From contig JABVXU010000011.1 of NCBI GenBank assembly GCA_013365365.1, forward strand, positions 1 to 64,000: DNA of 64,000 nt. Reading direction: 5' to 3'. The notes under the pieces were generated by a model that did no database searches, was not told the origin of the DNA, and was given only the letters and a program-made list of their open reading frames with translations. Within the stretch, counting starts at the first letter, position 1. Every line of letters starts with the position of its first letter. This stretch comes from Cruorifilaria tuberocauda. Taxonomy: Eukaryota; Nematoda; Chromadorea; Rhabditida; Onchocercidae. Made by a program: the position numbers and the translations under genes. Positions 26,077-37,500 of this stretch are shown one piece after another.

Positions 26077-26955
26077 CTAATTGATTTGCTTCTTCTCTTG
26101 ATGAAACTTTTGTTGCACTGAAATTCTGTCGACGAATGATGCATCAGTGGAAACAACAACAGTACCGCCACAGTACGACCTCACGAACTTTCCTTCCACC
26201 TGTGGCTTCTCGATCAGCAGCACGCACATCATAGCGATGACCATGGTGATATACTGTACTCCACAATATGTCGTGAATTTTTGCCCTGAAATACGAATTT
26301 CCTGGATGCAAGATCATGCCTCGGCGAGAATATCCAGTAAATTCAATTACTAATTTCGAAGCTCGAATTCTCAAAATGTATAAATTTAAAGGAAAAGAGA
26401 CAACAGTTTGTAAGATTCAAAGCTATTGTCAAGTTGCCAGCAACTGTGACGAGATCCATTCTATTTCATGACTCTTATATATTCTTTCTTATCTTTTTAT
26501 TGAGCCAGTCAAGTTTTTTTGCTCAAAATAGCATGAGAATCGGCAAATTGCGACGTTTAGAATTTATTCCAACGGTTATTGCGTGAATAAAACAAGCGTG
26601 CCAAAATAGAAAGAAATTAATTCGAAATGAAATAGAAATTAATATTGCATTCCTGAACTATTTTTAGAGAATATCAGCGTGATTGCACAACGATTCCACG
26701 TAACTTACTTAAAGTAGACAATTTTGGAAAAGATGATAAAAGAACAAACTTGACTTCAGGAAAACTGTTCCGCTTCCGTCTTTTCCTCGCGTTTGGTGGA
26801 GATTTAGCATGTTTACTTGTACCTAGCGATTTCTGAAAGGCCTTTATTTTGCCGACAATTATTTCCGGACGTTCATTAAATTGTTTCCTCTCGACAGATC
26901 TCATCAGCGTCTTCATGAACCACTCTGAACTTTGTTTTTCGTCTCTGCTAATCAT
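26077..26955 (-). CDS. Small single-pass membrane protein (113 aa), unrecognised
   Basis: Two exons, 26823-26955 and 26077-26285, join in phase 1 with a CTAG|GTACAA donor and TTTCAG acceptor. The predicted protein starts MISRDEKQSSEWFMK, has a charged N-terminal half of about 45 residues, then one hydrophobic segment (VQYITMVIAMMCVLLIE, about residues 54-70) and a C-terminal tail with CGG and many Lys/Gln, ending QEKKQIN. An AG eleven bases before the ATG could be a spliced-leader acceptor. The size and central membrane span would suit a mitochondrial or ER small membrane protein, but I recognise no family. Without the splice, exon 1 reads on as a 93-codon frame. The splice is preferred because it is in phase and yields a protein-like product. 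Confidence 0.5.
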
Positions 26956-27720
26956 CGCCTTCCCGTCTGATGTCGAAAGTTAGATTGGAATGGGATAGAT
27001 AAATGGTATGCTAACAATAAAGTCCTCAGAATTCAACAAAATAATCTATCTTCCAGTAGTCATTCATTTCGAAAAAGTTCAATCAACCCTTTTATCATAT
27101 AAACTTATCTTAACTAAGACTGATAACTGAGCGATGAACGAAGAACTTCCTTAATTGGACAGAAAGCATAATGAAATGATGAATAAGTGGATTCGTCCAT
27201 CTTTCCCCATAACATATGCCGCCATTCGTGAAGGTCGACAGGAGTTCTTGTCCTTTCGCGATCATTAAGAGGTCAAATCGCCTAATGCACGTATGTGTTG
27301 CGTAATAGAATATGATGGTTCCTGAGGAGCGGATAAAATTTGAGGGTTTTTTGGAAGAGAAGAGGAGATTAAAATGATTATGGTACTTTGAAGAAATGTA
27401 TTAAGCATTAAGTTTGTGTCTAGGACAAGAGGAGAGTTAGGAAGAGAGAATTCATGGCCTCATTACAGGAACATGTATTTATAGAGACGGAATCGCCAGA
27501 TTGCAACAGATGGCGGCATTATGTCATCCACCGGCACGATTTGAACTTTTTCAATCGGAAGACTTACCTTCCAAGTTTTATTATTCTATTTCAGATACAG
27601 AAATAACTGAAAATAATATTTCCATCCATTTTATGATAATTAGAGGACAAATTCTCTTATCTCTTCTGTAGTGTATAATAAAACTGAACCCAATCTATAT
27701 TTATTTTCTTACTTTTCAAG

Positions 27721-28508
27721 TTGAGAGATGACATCTGTCCAAAGACTTGTGAAAACTTTCCAGCACTCTGCACTGGTGAAAAAGGATTCCGGCTACAACG
27801 GTTGCCTTTCCTGTCGCGTCATCCCAGGATTTTGCGCATGCGTAAGTTGATTGATCGCTTTGAAAAGACAGTTATTGTTGGAGAAGATTTGAGGCTTCAT
27901 TTCGTTTAACTTTCCTTTCATCCATGCAGACCAAGTAGAATAGTGACTTTCGAGGACAGAAACTTTCACTTCTAATGGCAAGTCAATGGACAGAGTGGCG
28001 ACTTCGAGACAAGCAATGCTGATCGAAGTGGCGGACGGCCAATATTCGGTGAGAAATATTTTGAAGATGAAAATTTCATCCTGAAACATAATAGTCACGG
28101 AGTACTCTCAATGGACAATTATGGATGGGCGGATACCGTTGGTCCGCGATTCTTCATTACATTCGATGAAGCTCCATGGTAAACCTCTCGGATCTTTCCT
28201 TCGCTCAAAAATTTGCTGCATTTCGTCCATAGCAATTGCTCGGATGTATTGTGCTGAAGTGCGCTCGCTGAAGCTCTGTTGATTCCCCTCTAACGCATAT
28301 TTACTGCAGATACTATAGCAACTAGTATTAGTTTTTCAAGAGTAAAGTTGACCTGTTTTCTGAAAAATATTTTATCGCAGGTTGGCTGACTGTCATGTGG
28401 CACTTGGTAACCTGATAAATGGAATCTTAGGTGTTCTAGAAGGTACGGTGCACAGAAGGGACGAACCACTGCTGCAATTACCATTCAGAACTGTGGTCAA
28501 ATTTCGTG
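27721..28508 (+). pseudogene. Decayed cyclophilin (peptidyl-prolyl isomerase)
   Basis: Three blocks with intron-like gaps and cyclophilin resemblance: 27721-27841, 27994-28178 and 28381-28508. The first begins after TTTTCAAG and reads LRDDICPKTCENF then ALCTGEKG. A one-base shift near 27790 is needed to continue into GYNG and CRVIPGF. The second has GGRPIFGEKYFEDENFILKH, a VLSM strand and FFIT. The third has WLADCHV and GNLINGI, then a second one-base shift near 28440 before NCGQI and the stop. The exon carrying the normal N-terminal strands is absent upstream. The active-site Arg (RVIP), Trp and His positions are kept, but the Gln before FFIT is Arg and the motif after GF is altered. A genomic copy decaying by frameshift is the best reading; sequencing error or an unusual live gene is possible. 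Confidence 0.7.
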
Positions 28509-30097
28509 AATACTCATTTGCAGTTATGTGGTGTAGAATGATTACTGAAGAGATAGGAGGGAATAGGAAGCTTAACTGATCTCTGATTACGGACGATAAT
28601 AACTATTTGAATTGATAATCAAAGAATTGAAGTAGTTATCTTTAGATGGCATCTTTCATCCGGCCATTCCTCTAATCCAGGGGTTATTCATTCCATGATC
28701 AGTGTCGCATTGCATTATCGGTAGGATCATTATCAATTTTGATCAGTAAAATGGGCAGTTTCAACAAGCAACTAAACAAATGTTGAATTAAAATCAAAAT
28801 TTAAATTTACAATGAAATTTCTTTCTTCCCAGTGAAATTTGCAACATTCACACATTTGGTCACCATTATTTTGTGTTTGTACTGCAACATGTTTGGTGTA
28901 ATCAATTTCGATCATAAAATTTATGAATTTTGAAGGGCGATGGTTATCGCAACTTTTCACTTGAAAATGATTACCAAATAATGGAAGGAAATCTTTATTA
29001 AGAGAAAAGCATCGATTCTTTCCTACTCATATATTTACTGGTTGGTTCCCTTTTCCGAAATTTCCAAGTTTATGAAATTTCTTTACTTTTTAGTTGCAAT
29101 ATTTTTGCAAACAAACACTGACAGACATCAGCAATGAAGCAAATGAAAATTGTGAAATAAAATAAATTATCTCTGATATCACTTCTTTTCCGTGAAGAAT
29201 TCATAACCTCCTACACTGATTGATACTTACGGTAGAGAAAAATAGAAATTGTTGATCAATTGAGAACTAATCAGAGGGTATGTATGATGTGAATGAGACA
29301 ACTGATTACGATGTGTACAGAGTCAAGAGGTTAAGATCGATAATGATGGCATTTTTGTTCAACAGCTGCTGATTCGAGGTGAAGGCATAGATTCGTGAAT
29401 TTATAGCGCGCTTATGACTGACATTCAACGAGGAGAGGTGGTACTCTTTGTTAGATACTTCTTGATACATCTAACAAAACAGAGAGCACAGTTTACACCA
29501 CAACCAGAAAAAATGACGATATGAAATCGAAATTCTATTAAATCATTTCGAATTATCTTCCATAGATTTATTTCTTCCCAAAACTTGATTTTCCTAATGT
29601 TTTCTATATTGCGAAAGACTGTGCAACCACTTTCAAAAAAGATTTTTTCCCTTCCTCAAAATCTTACAATGTCTTATACAGTTTTCCTGAAAATAAAATT
29701 TAGCAAAAATTTCTAAAAAGGCATGAAAAAGCAACAACAATACATGTATTTATCTCATTCTTGAAAATCAATGACGTATGTACTTGGCATTGACATAAAA
29801 TTAAAAAAAATTTTTTTCCTGAAAGTTTTCCTGAAAAAAGAAACTCTGAAAATCCCTTTATTCCTCTTACACTTTGCAAAAGCAAAAAAACATAAATCAA
29901 TTGGCAATGTGTACCAAAATGAAAAATATATCTTGATGTTGCAGTTGTTCGATAAAGTGATAAATTATTACAAGAAAAAATAAATAAAACTTGTGTGAAA
30001 CTCAATTTGATGCTTGACCAACTATGATAAAACTGAAGGACAATAAACAAAGAAATATAAGATACACCAGCAATCGAAAAGTTTGTAAAGCATTTGC
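28509..30097. other. Intergenic and unc-60 3' flank
   Basis: AT-rich, with no supported exon. The right part should hold the 3' untranslated region of the UNC-60B transcript. Overlapping frames at 29700-30101 (-) and 29771-29983 (+) are opposite readings of poly-A/T-rich DNA. Confidence 0.45.
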
Positions 30098-31224
30098 TCA
30101 AGTACGCTGATGGCTCATTAATTCATGCTTGATTGCTTTCTCATCGATATCTGAGATATCGCTTGCCTGAACTTGCATTAAACTCTCCAAACCCAATGTA
30201 GCTTTTAAAGCACGAACCGAAGATGCATATAACATTCGTCTACGCACTGGTGCTTCATCTGGACAGCTGCAAAGTGATAGATATAGTGAAACTAGATAAA
30301 AATAAAAAAAACTATAGGAATAATATCTGATAACTTTTAACATATGACAAAATATTAGAATAGAGTTTCATAAATAAATTCATAAAATATCAAACATTTA
30401 ATCGGCATTAAAGATATTAACTAAAAATGTGCCTGCGCATCGGTCTTAAGTATATTCATTTTTTTTTCTGACTCTCTCTTCCACAGAAAATCGAAAGTGA
30501 AACTGCGATACCCAAATTTCCAGTCATAAAATGAGATGGAAAACCATGCAGATATTCGTTATCAGTTATCTTTTACTCTAAACAACATTGTGAGATAAGA
30601 CAGTTAATAACGTACTATTGCACGAAAACAACTTTAGTAAGCCGCGATGCAGCGTCTGTACCTTGCCGTTGTACCTGCACTTCAACATCTACTGCAGCGT
30701 AACGACATTCCTTACCATCACCTACACTTTTCCGAATTTCCTGAAATCCAAACTCTCTATTTAGCAATAAATTTTCTGCGTGAATAAATATGAATAAATA
30801 GATAAAGCAAATGGAAATTTGGATCTACAAACAGAAAAACAGAGAGATCAAAGGATCGTAATGCTTGAACATGAATTGTTGGTAAGTAAATTTCTTTAGT
30901 TTTGATTTTCTAAGCATAGACATGCTGCAAGGTGTTTCTCACCAGTAGCGTCTAAATATTAGCAACTAAAACATCAGTGGTTTTTAAAAACAGTTTATGA
31001 AATAAGAATGTTATGAGATCAACTGTTCAACTTTATAACGATTTACAGAAAATGTAGGTGACCTCAACGAATTCGGAATACGGTGCATTCTTATTGCCAA
31101 TTTTATCAACGATAATTGTCGTATCATCATCCGAAATTCGAAATATTATGTAAGAATGCTGATGTTTCTGATGCAATTCATCGTAGGCTTTCTTGCAACC
31201 TGCATCCACTTTTACACCTGATGC
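30098..31224 (-). CDS. unc-60: ADF/cofilin, UNC-60B-type isoform exons
   Basis: Exons 31063-31224, 30616-30740 and 30098-30266 splice in phase. With a one-codon Met exon, as in C. elegans, they give 152 residues, the length of C. elegans UNC-60B. The protein begins ASGVKVDAGCKKAYDELH and contains KHQHSYIIF, KECRYAAVDVEV and the actin-binding long helix APVRRRMLYASSVRALK. UNC-60B is the muscle isoform in C. elegans: it severs and depolymerises actin filaments and is needed for ordered thin filaments. The first coding exon is expected to be a lone ATG shared with the A isoform and spliced from far upstream. I could not place it with confidence, because several ATG|GT sites exist between 34300 and 39600. 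Donors and acceptors are canonical. Confidence 0.96.
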
Positions 31225-32748
31225 CTGCAAAAGAAAGGAATTGTGTGTTGTTTGACATAGTTTAGTTGATGTAGAAGTGAAAACAAAGTCTGATTCTGCA
31301 CTCACTACTGATAAAAGATAAAGATAAAATTTAGGATGATTACGGCATTCCTTTTCGCTTTGGAAAACCTTTACTGTTAAGAAAATACTACTAGAGAGAA
31401 AGAATGAAGAATCAAGGAACCGTATTTTAAACATCTTGATTAAATGCATTTTTACTGCAATGTTTAACTATTTTTTTCCAAGCTGAGTAACTTCCGAAAA
31501 CAGATTATCGTTTTCTTGTAGAACTCTTTACCTGTCAACAATGAATAGATCTTAACATTTGCCATCAATTGTATAAGTCATAAAATCCCCTACATCTTCA
31601 TTTGTGAATCCATTATATTTATGATAAGAGAAAAAGCGAGCGTACCACTCCGGATCAGAAATGCAAAACCAACTAAATTGATTTACTCAGAAATTACAAA
31701 ATAATCAAAACATGTGAATTGTTTTGCGAGATGGGAAAGCTATCCTATATTTTGATTGGGAGAATGCTGATAAAGCTGCCGAGAATTACCAATCTCATCA
31801 TCATCCAACATGCATGAATGACTTTGTTTTAGTTTCCTTCCTTTCTGCGTGTTACTGCTGTTGGCAGACAATGCTTAAATCATTAGAAAAAGACAGAATT
31901 TTTATCGACAAAGTTAAATTTAAATTAAACAATGAAAAAAAAAAGAACAAACAAACCACACACTGCAAAACAAGATCAAAAGATAATACGAATGACAGTA
32001 CTAAAACAGTAAACACAATCATTAAATATGTTAACGTACAGTTGAATTAGTGGAAGATTTTATTTCTTACTTAAAAAATTTCTTTAATTTCCTTTCATAA
32101 TTACTGCAGATCTTTAATTCATACACTTCTAAGGATTACAAAGATAGAACTAACTCTCAGTGCCTTCCTTTTCTCATCAATAATTCACCACAGCCACTAT
32201 TTCGTATCGATTAATCCAGAATCTCTTTCGAGATTCTCTGACAAATTTGGTAAAACTTTATCATAAGAAGACGAAAAGTGACATTCGCAAAAGTTGGTTG
32301 GCCATAAAACCATTCTGGACGAAATAAATTTTGTTCCTATAAACAAAGTGTAAACAGCCAATTGAATGATGCGAAAACTACAGCACGGTAGCAAATGATA
32401 CTTTAAGTGGAATTTCAAAAAATAGCGGTAACTTCTCTTGCTTAGAGTCAGAAGTACCACAATTTCCAAATGAACATCAACTCCCATTATCACTGCTGTT
32501 AGGTAAGCCACTCTATTTTCTGTTTCAGAAGACAATATGAAAATTTAAAACTTTAATAGAAAATTTTATGAATATGATTCAACACGAGTAATTTTTCATC
32601 AAAAAATAAATTTTAAAGGTTAATTTTCACAATGTTAATATTGGGTTAAAATAGGGACAAGAAACACTCAATGTTAACATACGAAATGCAATATTAATTT
32701 TGTCACTGGTATAACATGAAATAAGAAACCAAACTTCAGTTAAAGCAC

Positions 32749-34229
32749 TTATCGATCGCCATACTTCTCAGTAAGCTTTGAAATGAGCTCTCTATGTGAC
32801 ATTTCGGATTCATCGGATACCTGAAAAATAGGCATCATCGAAATGTCAAAATTAAGGTCTCGAACGAACAACAGAATATGATCATGTTCAAAGAATACTG
32901 GGCTAAAAAAAAGAAAAAAAACCATCTCTCATAATCCGTTCGTAGAACTGGATGTATTGTATTCATTCTCCTTTAATTTACCATGTCTTAAGTCAATCTT
33001 ATAATTCTATAAGATTTCATTTAATCTGAATATTTGAAGCATTTACTAATCAGTTCCCCTGATTGTTTTTCCAGCAAGTAAGAAAGCATTTGAAATGAAA
33101 ACTAATCGAAGGAAATAGTATATGAAGAAATAACCTTATTAAAATCTACTTCCCTCTTCTCTGAACTATCACGAAAAGTTTGTTTATTGGAAAAATGGAA
33201 TAAATAATCAAGATAAATAGCAGAAATACCTGAAATTGAATGATTTTCTCAGTACCAAGTGATCCTTTAATTGCTGATGCTGACGAGGCATAAACCATTT
33301 TCTTCTTAATTGATGCACCGTCAGGGCATCTGTAATTAAGTGAATTAGAAAGATGTGTTAAGATAAAAAAATTTCAAATGTCTCCATGAGAAAATCCATT
33401 CCACTAATTGCCCCAAATTTTCAACGTCAAGCGAATGAGGTGAATATAGACAAATAAGTGTTATAAAAATAACATTTGAAGGAAGACAATTTTGTCCATT
33501 TTTGAAGTTCCTGCACCGACTCTCGAGCACGTGAATTTGAAATCAAACACCGCATATCGACAATCCTTGAAATTATCTGTTCTTTCTCTCAAATCTTCTA
33601 TGAATCGCCCAAATGCTTCTTTTGAATTTGTTTCATAATCATCCGCAGTAAGATCTAACTCATCTTGAGCTACCGCAGCTTCAACAATCACTTCGCGATC
33701 CTGTAGAAAATGAAAGAAAACAAGTTTGATTTACCTCCTGCGTCGCTCAAAATAAGAGTTAATGGGAAAATTCTGTCGAAGATTGGAATATCTCCTAATA
33801 CTTCGCCCGTTAAAAAAATGATTCCTTCTCCAGTGTTCATTTATCCAGAACCTGGATGAATGAATATTTCTTCTTATACCATAAAAAAACTATTCAGTTA
33901 TACTTATCATCGTCTCTTTCCGAAATACATTTGATGAGAAAATATCAACAAAAATCCTACATTTATAAAAGTTATTTTCTTATGTTCATTTCCCATAACC
34001 AGTGAACTGAAAACTTTTTCAGGACTTCTACAAAAGATATTTCCTGGTAACATCATACTTCCTGATGGTAGTACAAACAATACCTCAACAGACCAATTTT
34101 GTGGAATGAGGGCTTAGAGAAGAAAGTGCGAACCTCTATTTTGAAAAGAATGTATCTATATTCTTTACTGTCCGAAAGACGCTGAAATGACCGCTGAACA
34201 TCAGGATTAACGCTTACTCCAGACGTTGA
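32749..34229 (-). CDS. unc-60: ADF/cofilin, UNC-60A-type isoform exons
   Basis: Exons 34134-34229, 33474-33700, 33230-33329 and 32749-32820 splice in phase. With the shared Met exon they give 165 residues, exactly the length of C. elegans UNC-60A. The protein begins STSGVSVNPDVQRSF and has KEYRYILFKIE, then CRYAVFDFKFTCSRVG, MDKIVFLQICPDG, the actin-contact helix KKKMVYASSASAIKGSLG, and ends SKLTEKYGDR. UNC-60A is the non-muscle ADF/cofilin, active in cytokinesis and gonad actin dynamics in C. elegans. Its exons lie wholly upstream of the B exons, so isoform choice must work by splicing the Met exon either to 34229 or across the A exons to 31224. The mutually exclusive architecture is the same as in C. 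elegans. Confidence 0.96.
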
Positions 34230-36500
34230 CTGAAATAAATCAAAATTAATGAAATGCATTCGTAAGAAGGAAAAAGAAAAATTGGACAAAAAAATACATG
34301 CAATAAATAAAACACGTCAACCGTTGAGGAGAAAAAAACATCTCAGAAAAGTGAGAGATTTTAACGGAGAATGTGTTAGCAACACTGCAACATACACTCG
34401 GCAGTTTTATCGATAACTACCTGGCTTCTATAGTCATGAATACTGAAATCCACATTTTTTTCAGCATTCTCATCGAATCAAATTTCATTTCTGGGAATTG
34501 AAACTTTAATAATGCATAAAGACTACAAAATTCACTTCATATTCCGTCAAATTACTAACGACGTATTCAGCATGCGTTTTTAATTTACTTTATGACTCGT
34601 ATAAATAATGATAGGTAATCTTATTTTAAACTTTTTAATTAGAAGCAAAAGAAATAAAAAACGAATCAATGTCCATGGCTAAATAAACTCTTGAATTAAT
34701 CTGTCCAATAAAAGCAATTGATGCTCACCCATATTCACTGATCCGTATAAAAATCAATGTGAGATATCAGACATCACTTAGTTCCTTAGAATGATCCCAC
34801 GACGGGGGAACCATTCTCAAGCAAATATGACTTGTTGGAAAGAAAAAGGAGAAAAACATTCCCAGCTTCCAATACTAAGTTTTAGATAAAAAGTGTCTTG
34901 AAAGCTAGAAAGATATCAATATCATAGATTACAGTAATGTACATCACTGCAGTTGCAGGTATGGAAAGATGTCATTTATTTTAATTATTTTATTGTAGGC
35001 AATTAGTCAGCAAACTACAAAGAACCCAGTTCATACTCTCATCTACCAAAAATTTCCGAAATTTAGTACATGCAATGTAAAAATTGTTTCTAAGAATCCA
35101 AAGTTAAGAAAGATCGGTCGATATTTTTATCCGACAAAAATCTCGAAAACTTGCTAACAGGATGAGAAGTAGCATATCTATAAATAACTATAATGTGTGT
35201 GGTTCTTTTAGGGCTAAAAACAACTATGGCAGCTGTTTCTCAACTACATAGTCATTTCCCACTACCACTTAACACACATAAAGGCTAACAAATGCTACTG
35301 GAAGTAAGCAAATGTTAATCGGCAGAAAATAAATACAAAATTAAGACTTAGATCCATCGATATTGATGGAAAAACTAAATATGCATAGTTTGTCTCTTCT
35401 TCTTTTCTAGAAAGCAACCTTTCAGTATCCTTGCCAAAGATGGAAATAGTTTAATAAACTCAGAAAAGTGAAGAAAACAAAAAAACAGAAAAGGTGTTGC
35501 AGACTGAAAAGGGATAGAAATAAGATCTTTACTCTCTTTACTGGAAGAAATGAGGTAAGAAACCTCTCGAAACAATTTCAAAAATAGTCAGATTCCTAAA
35601 TGAAAACTTCTGACTGGCTTCTTGTACACTGAAAAGTACAAGAAGATTGAGATATGAGAGTGAAATTATTCCAACTTTTTCTAGAGATAAGAATCTTAGA
35701 TATTTATCAATCATCACCGAAAGAAATAAAGGACTAATTGTTACGTAACTTCCCTGAAAATCTGCGGATAAAGATCACAGAGTAAACTTCCCTAAATCCT
35801 TAGGTAAAACATTAAATCTGAAAAACTGAAGTCAGAACATTGTTATTATTTTCATAATTTCTTACAGTAGAAATATATTTAAAATTGAAGGATTATACTG
35901 ACCATAATACAGCAGTATGAATAAACCGAAAAACAGATCAATCAATAGCAACAGTACGACAACCTATCAATTCTAGTTGTCGATAGACGTGAAACCTGAA
36001 AAAATTTCGAATTTACAAGCTTAAATACTACGCTTTCTCTTCCTTCCGTATATTTACATTAATTATTACAAACAAAGAATAACATCAATAGCCAAGTAAC
36101 ATACAGTACTAAATTAGATTAAAACAACACGGGAATAATTACTGGCAAAAACATAGAAGTACATGATTATCATGTTTGGTGAAATTCATATCTGAAAAGT
36201 GTGTTAATTTAATATCATGATGATATTCACATAAACAGAAATAATAAAAGCTAACAGAAAGTCAATAAAATGTCTACCAAATTTGAAGAACGCATTTCCA
36301 AAAAGGGACTAAAGCCATAAAGACAATGAATGTTTAAAATAGTGCAATGCATGAAGAATAAATTACCTCAATTTTGTCAAGTTCAGACAATTTGAGCTAG
36401 ATATGAAATAATAAGTATGTCTATGGCAAATACATCTTGTTTTATTCCTTTAGAACAACCTTTTCCGCCCATAAGTTCTCTTTCAAAACAATCCACTCGC

Positions 36501-36975
36501 AATGGAGAATGTTGCGAAAAAATTGGATCAGTTAGTTAGATTATAAAGGATAAAGTAGAAAATCTTCAATGATAGTTGATATGCTTCTCCATGAAAACGA
36601 GTGTGCAGAGAACCGGTCAAGACTGTTAGAAATATTATCAGAAATTACAATGAAATTTCAAGAAACAGTTAATCACTAATGTCTGATTCATTCTAACTCC
36701 GACTCTTTCCCTAAATACATTACCTTCTCTGGACTGCCTATCCCTCATCATACACAGTACTTAATAATGGAGCACTGCACTGAGATAAGCTGATACCGGT
36801 CATTTCCATAACTTGACATCAATATCAGTCGCATCGTCCTTTTCACGTAGTACTCAGGGAATTTGAATTGAATTATCATTTCATTCGTTGCATAATCAAT
36901 GAATGGAGGGATGAATCCGACAATGGAGAATGCTACAAAAACTGGATCGGTCAGTTGGATTATAAAGATGAAATG
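36501..36975. repeat. Imperfect direct duplication of about 55 bp
   Basis: The segments 36501-36556 and 36921-36975 are near-copies in the same orientation, each starting CAATGGAGAATG and ending in GATTATAAAG, with a handful of transitions between them. They sit about 420 bases apart at the left edge of the GC-richer patch upstream of unc-60. Confidence 0.75.
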
Positions 36976-37500
36976 GAGGGATGGGAGGGAAGATGCGTTG
37001 CCTCGCATTACCGAATTCATTACACAGGGTAACGGACTGCAACCTCGATTGGAAACGCGAAACAGACACTCCAAAAATAAACGTTGAAGGTGGTGCTTTC
37101 TTTGCACAGACACGCGTACACAGACATACAGACAGATATGAAAGCTGCTACATATACATGCGGAAATGAAGTGAACTGCTGTTCGGAGTAGGATGAGTTT
37201 GCTGCTGCTGCCGCCGCTTTGCTTCTGCTTCTGCTTCTGCTCTGGGTGGCCTCACTTCTCTCCGTGCCGCCTTCTTTCTCGAACCACTCAACTCTTCTCA
37301 AACCAGAACGAACAACCGAATTCCATCAGCACCACTTCTACCACCACATACACCACTAACATCACACCACCACCACCATCACCATCACTACTGCTATCAC
37401 TAACGCCCATCTATCGGACATCATCACATCAGTACCGGTACCTGCACCACTGCACCACTGCACCACTGCACCACTACTACCCGCAGCACCTCTAATATAA
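36900..37500. promoter_or_regulatory. GC- and CA-rich patch upstream of unc-60
   Basis: Composition is richer in GC and in CAC/CCA tracts than its surroundings, with open frames on both strands that reflect low stop density rather than protein. It lies about 3 kb upstream of the first A-isoform exon on the minus strand. Promoter or non-coding first exon is an inference. Confidence 0.3.
37443..37474. repeat. TGCACCAC tandem repeat, four units
   Basis: Four perfect copies of an 8-base unit, embedded in a wider CAC/CCA-rich tract that begins near 37330. Confidence 0.9.

Noticed and set aside
31724..32050. 108-codon plus ORF inside unc-60
   Set aside because: It lies in the intron between A and B exon sets, is Lys/Asn-rich low complexity and has no homology features.
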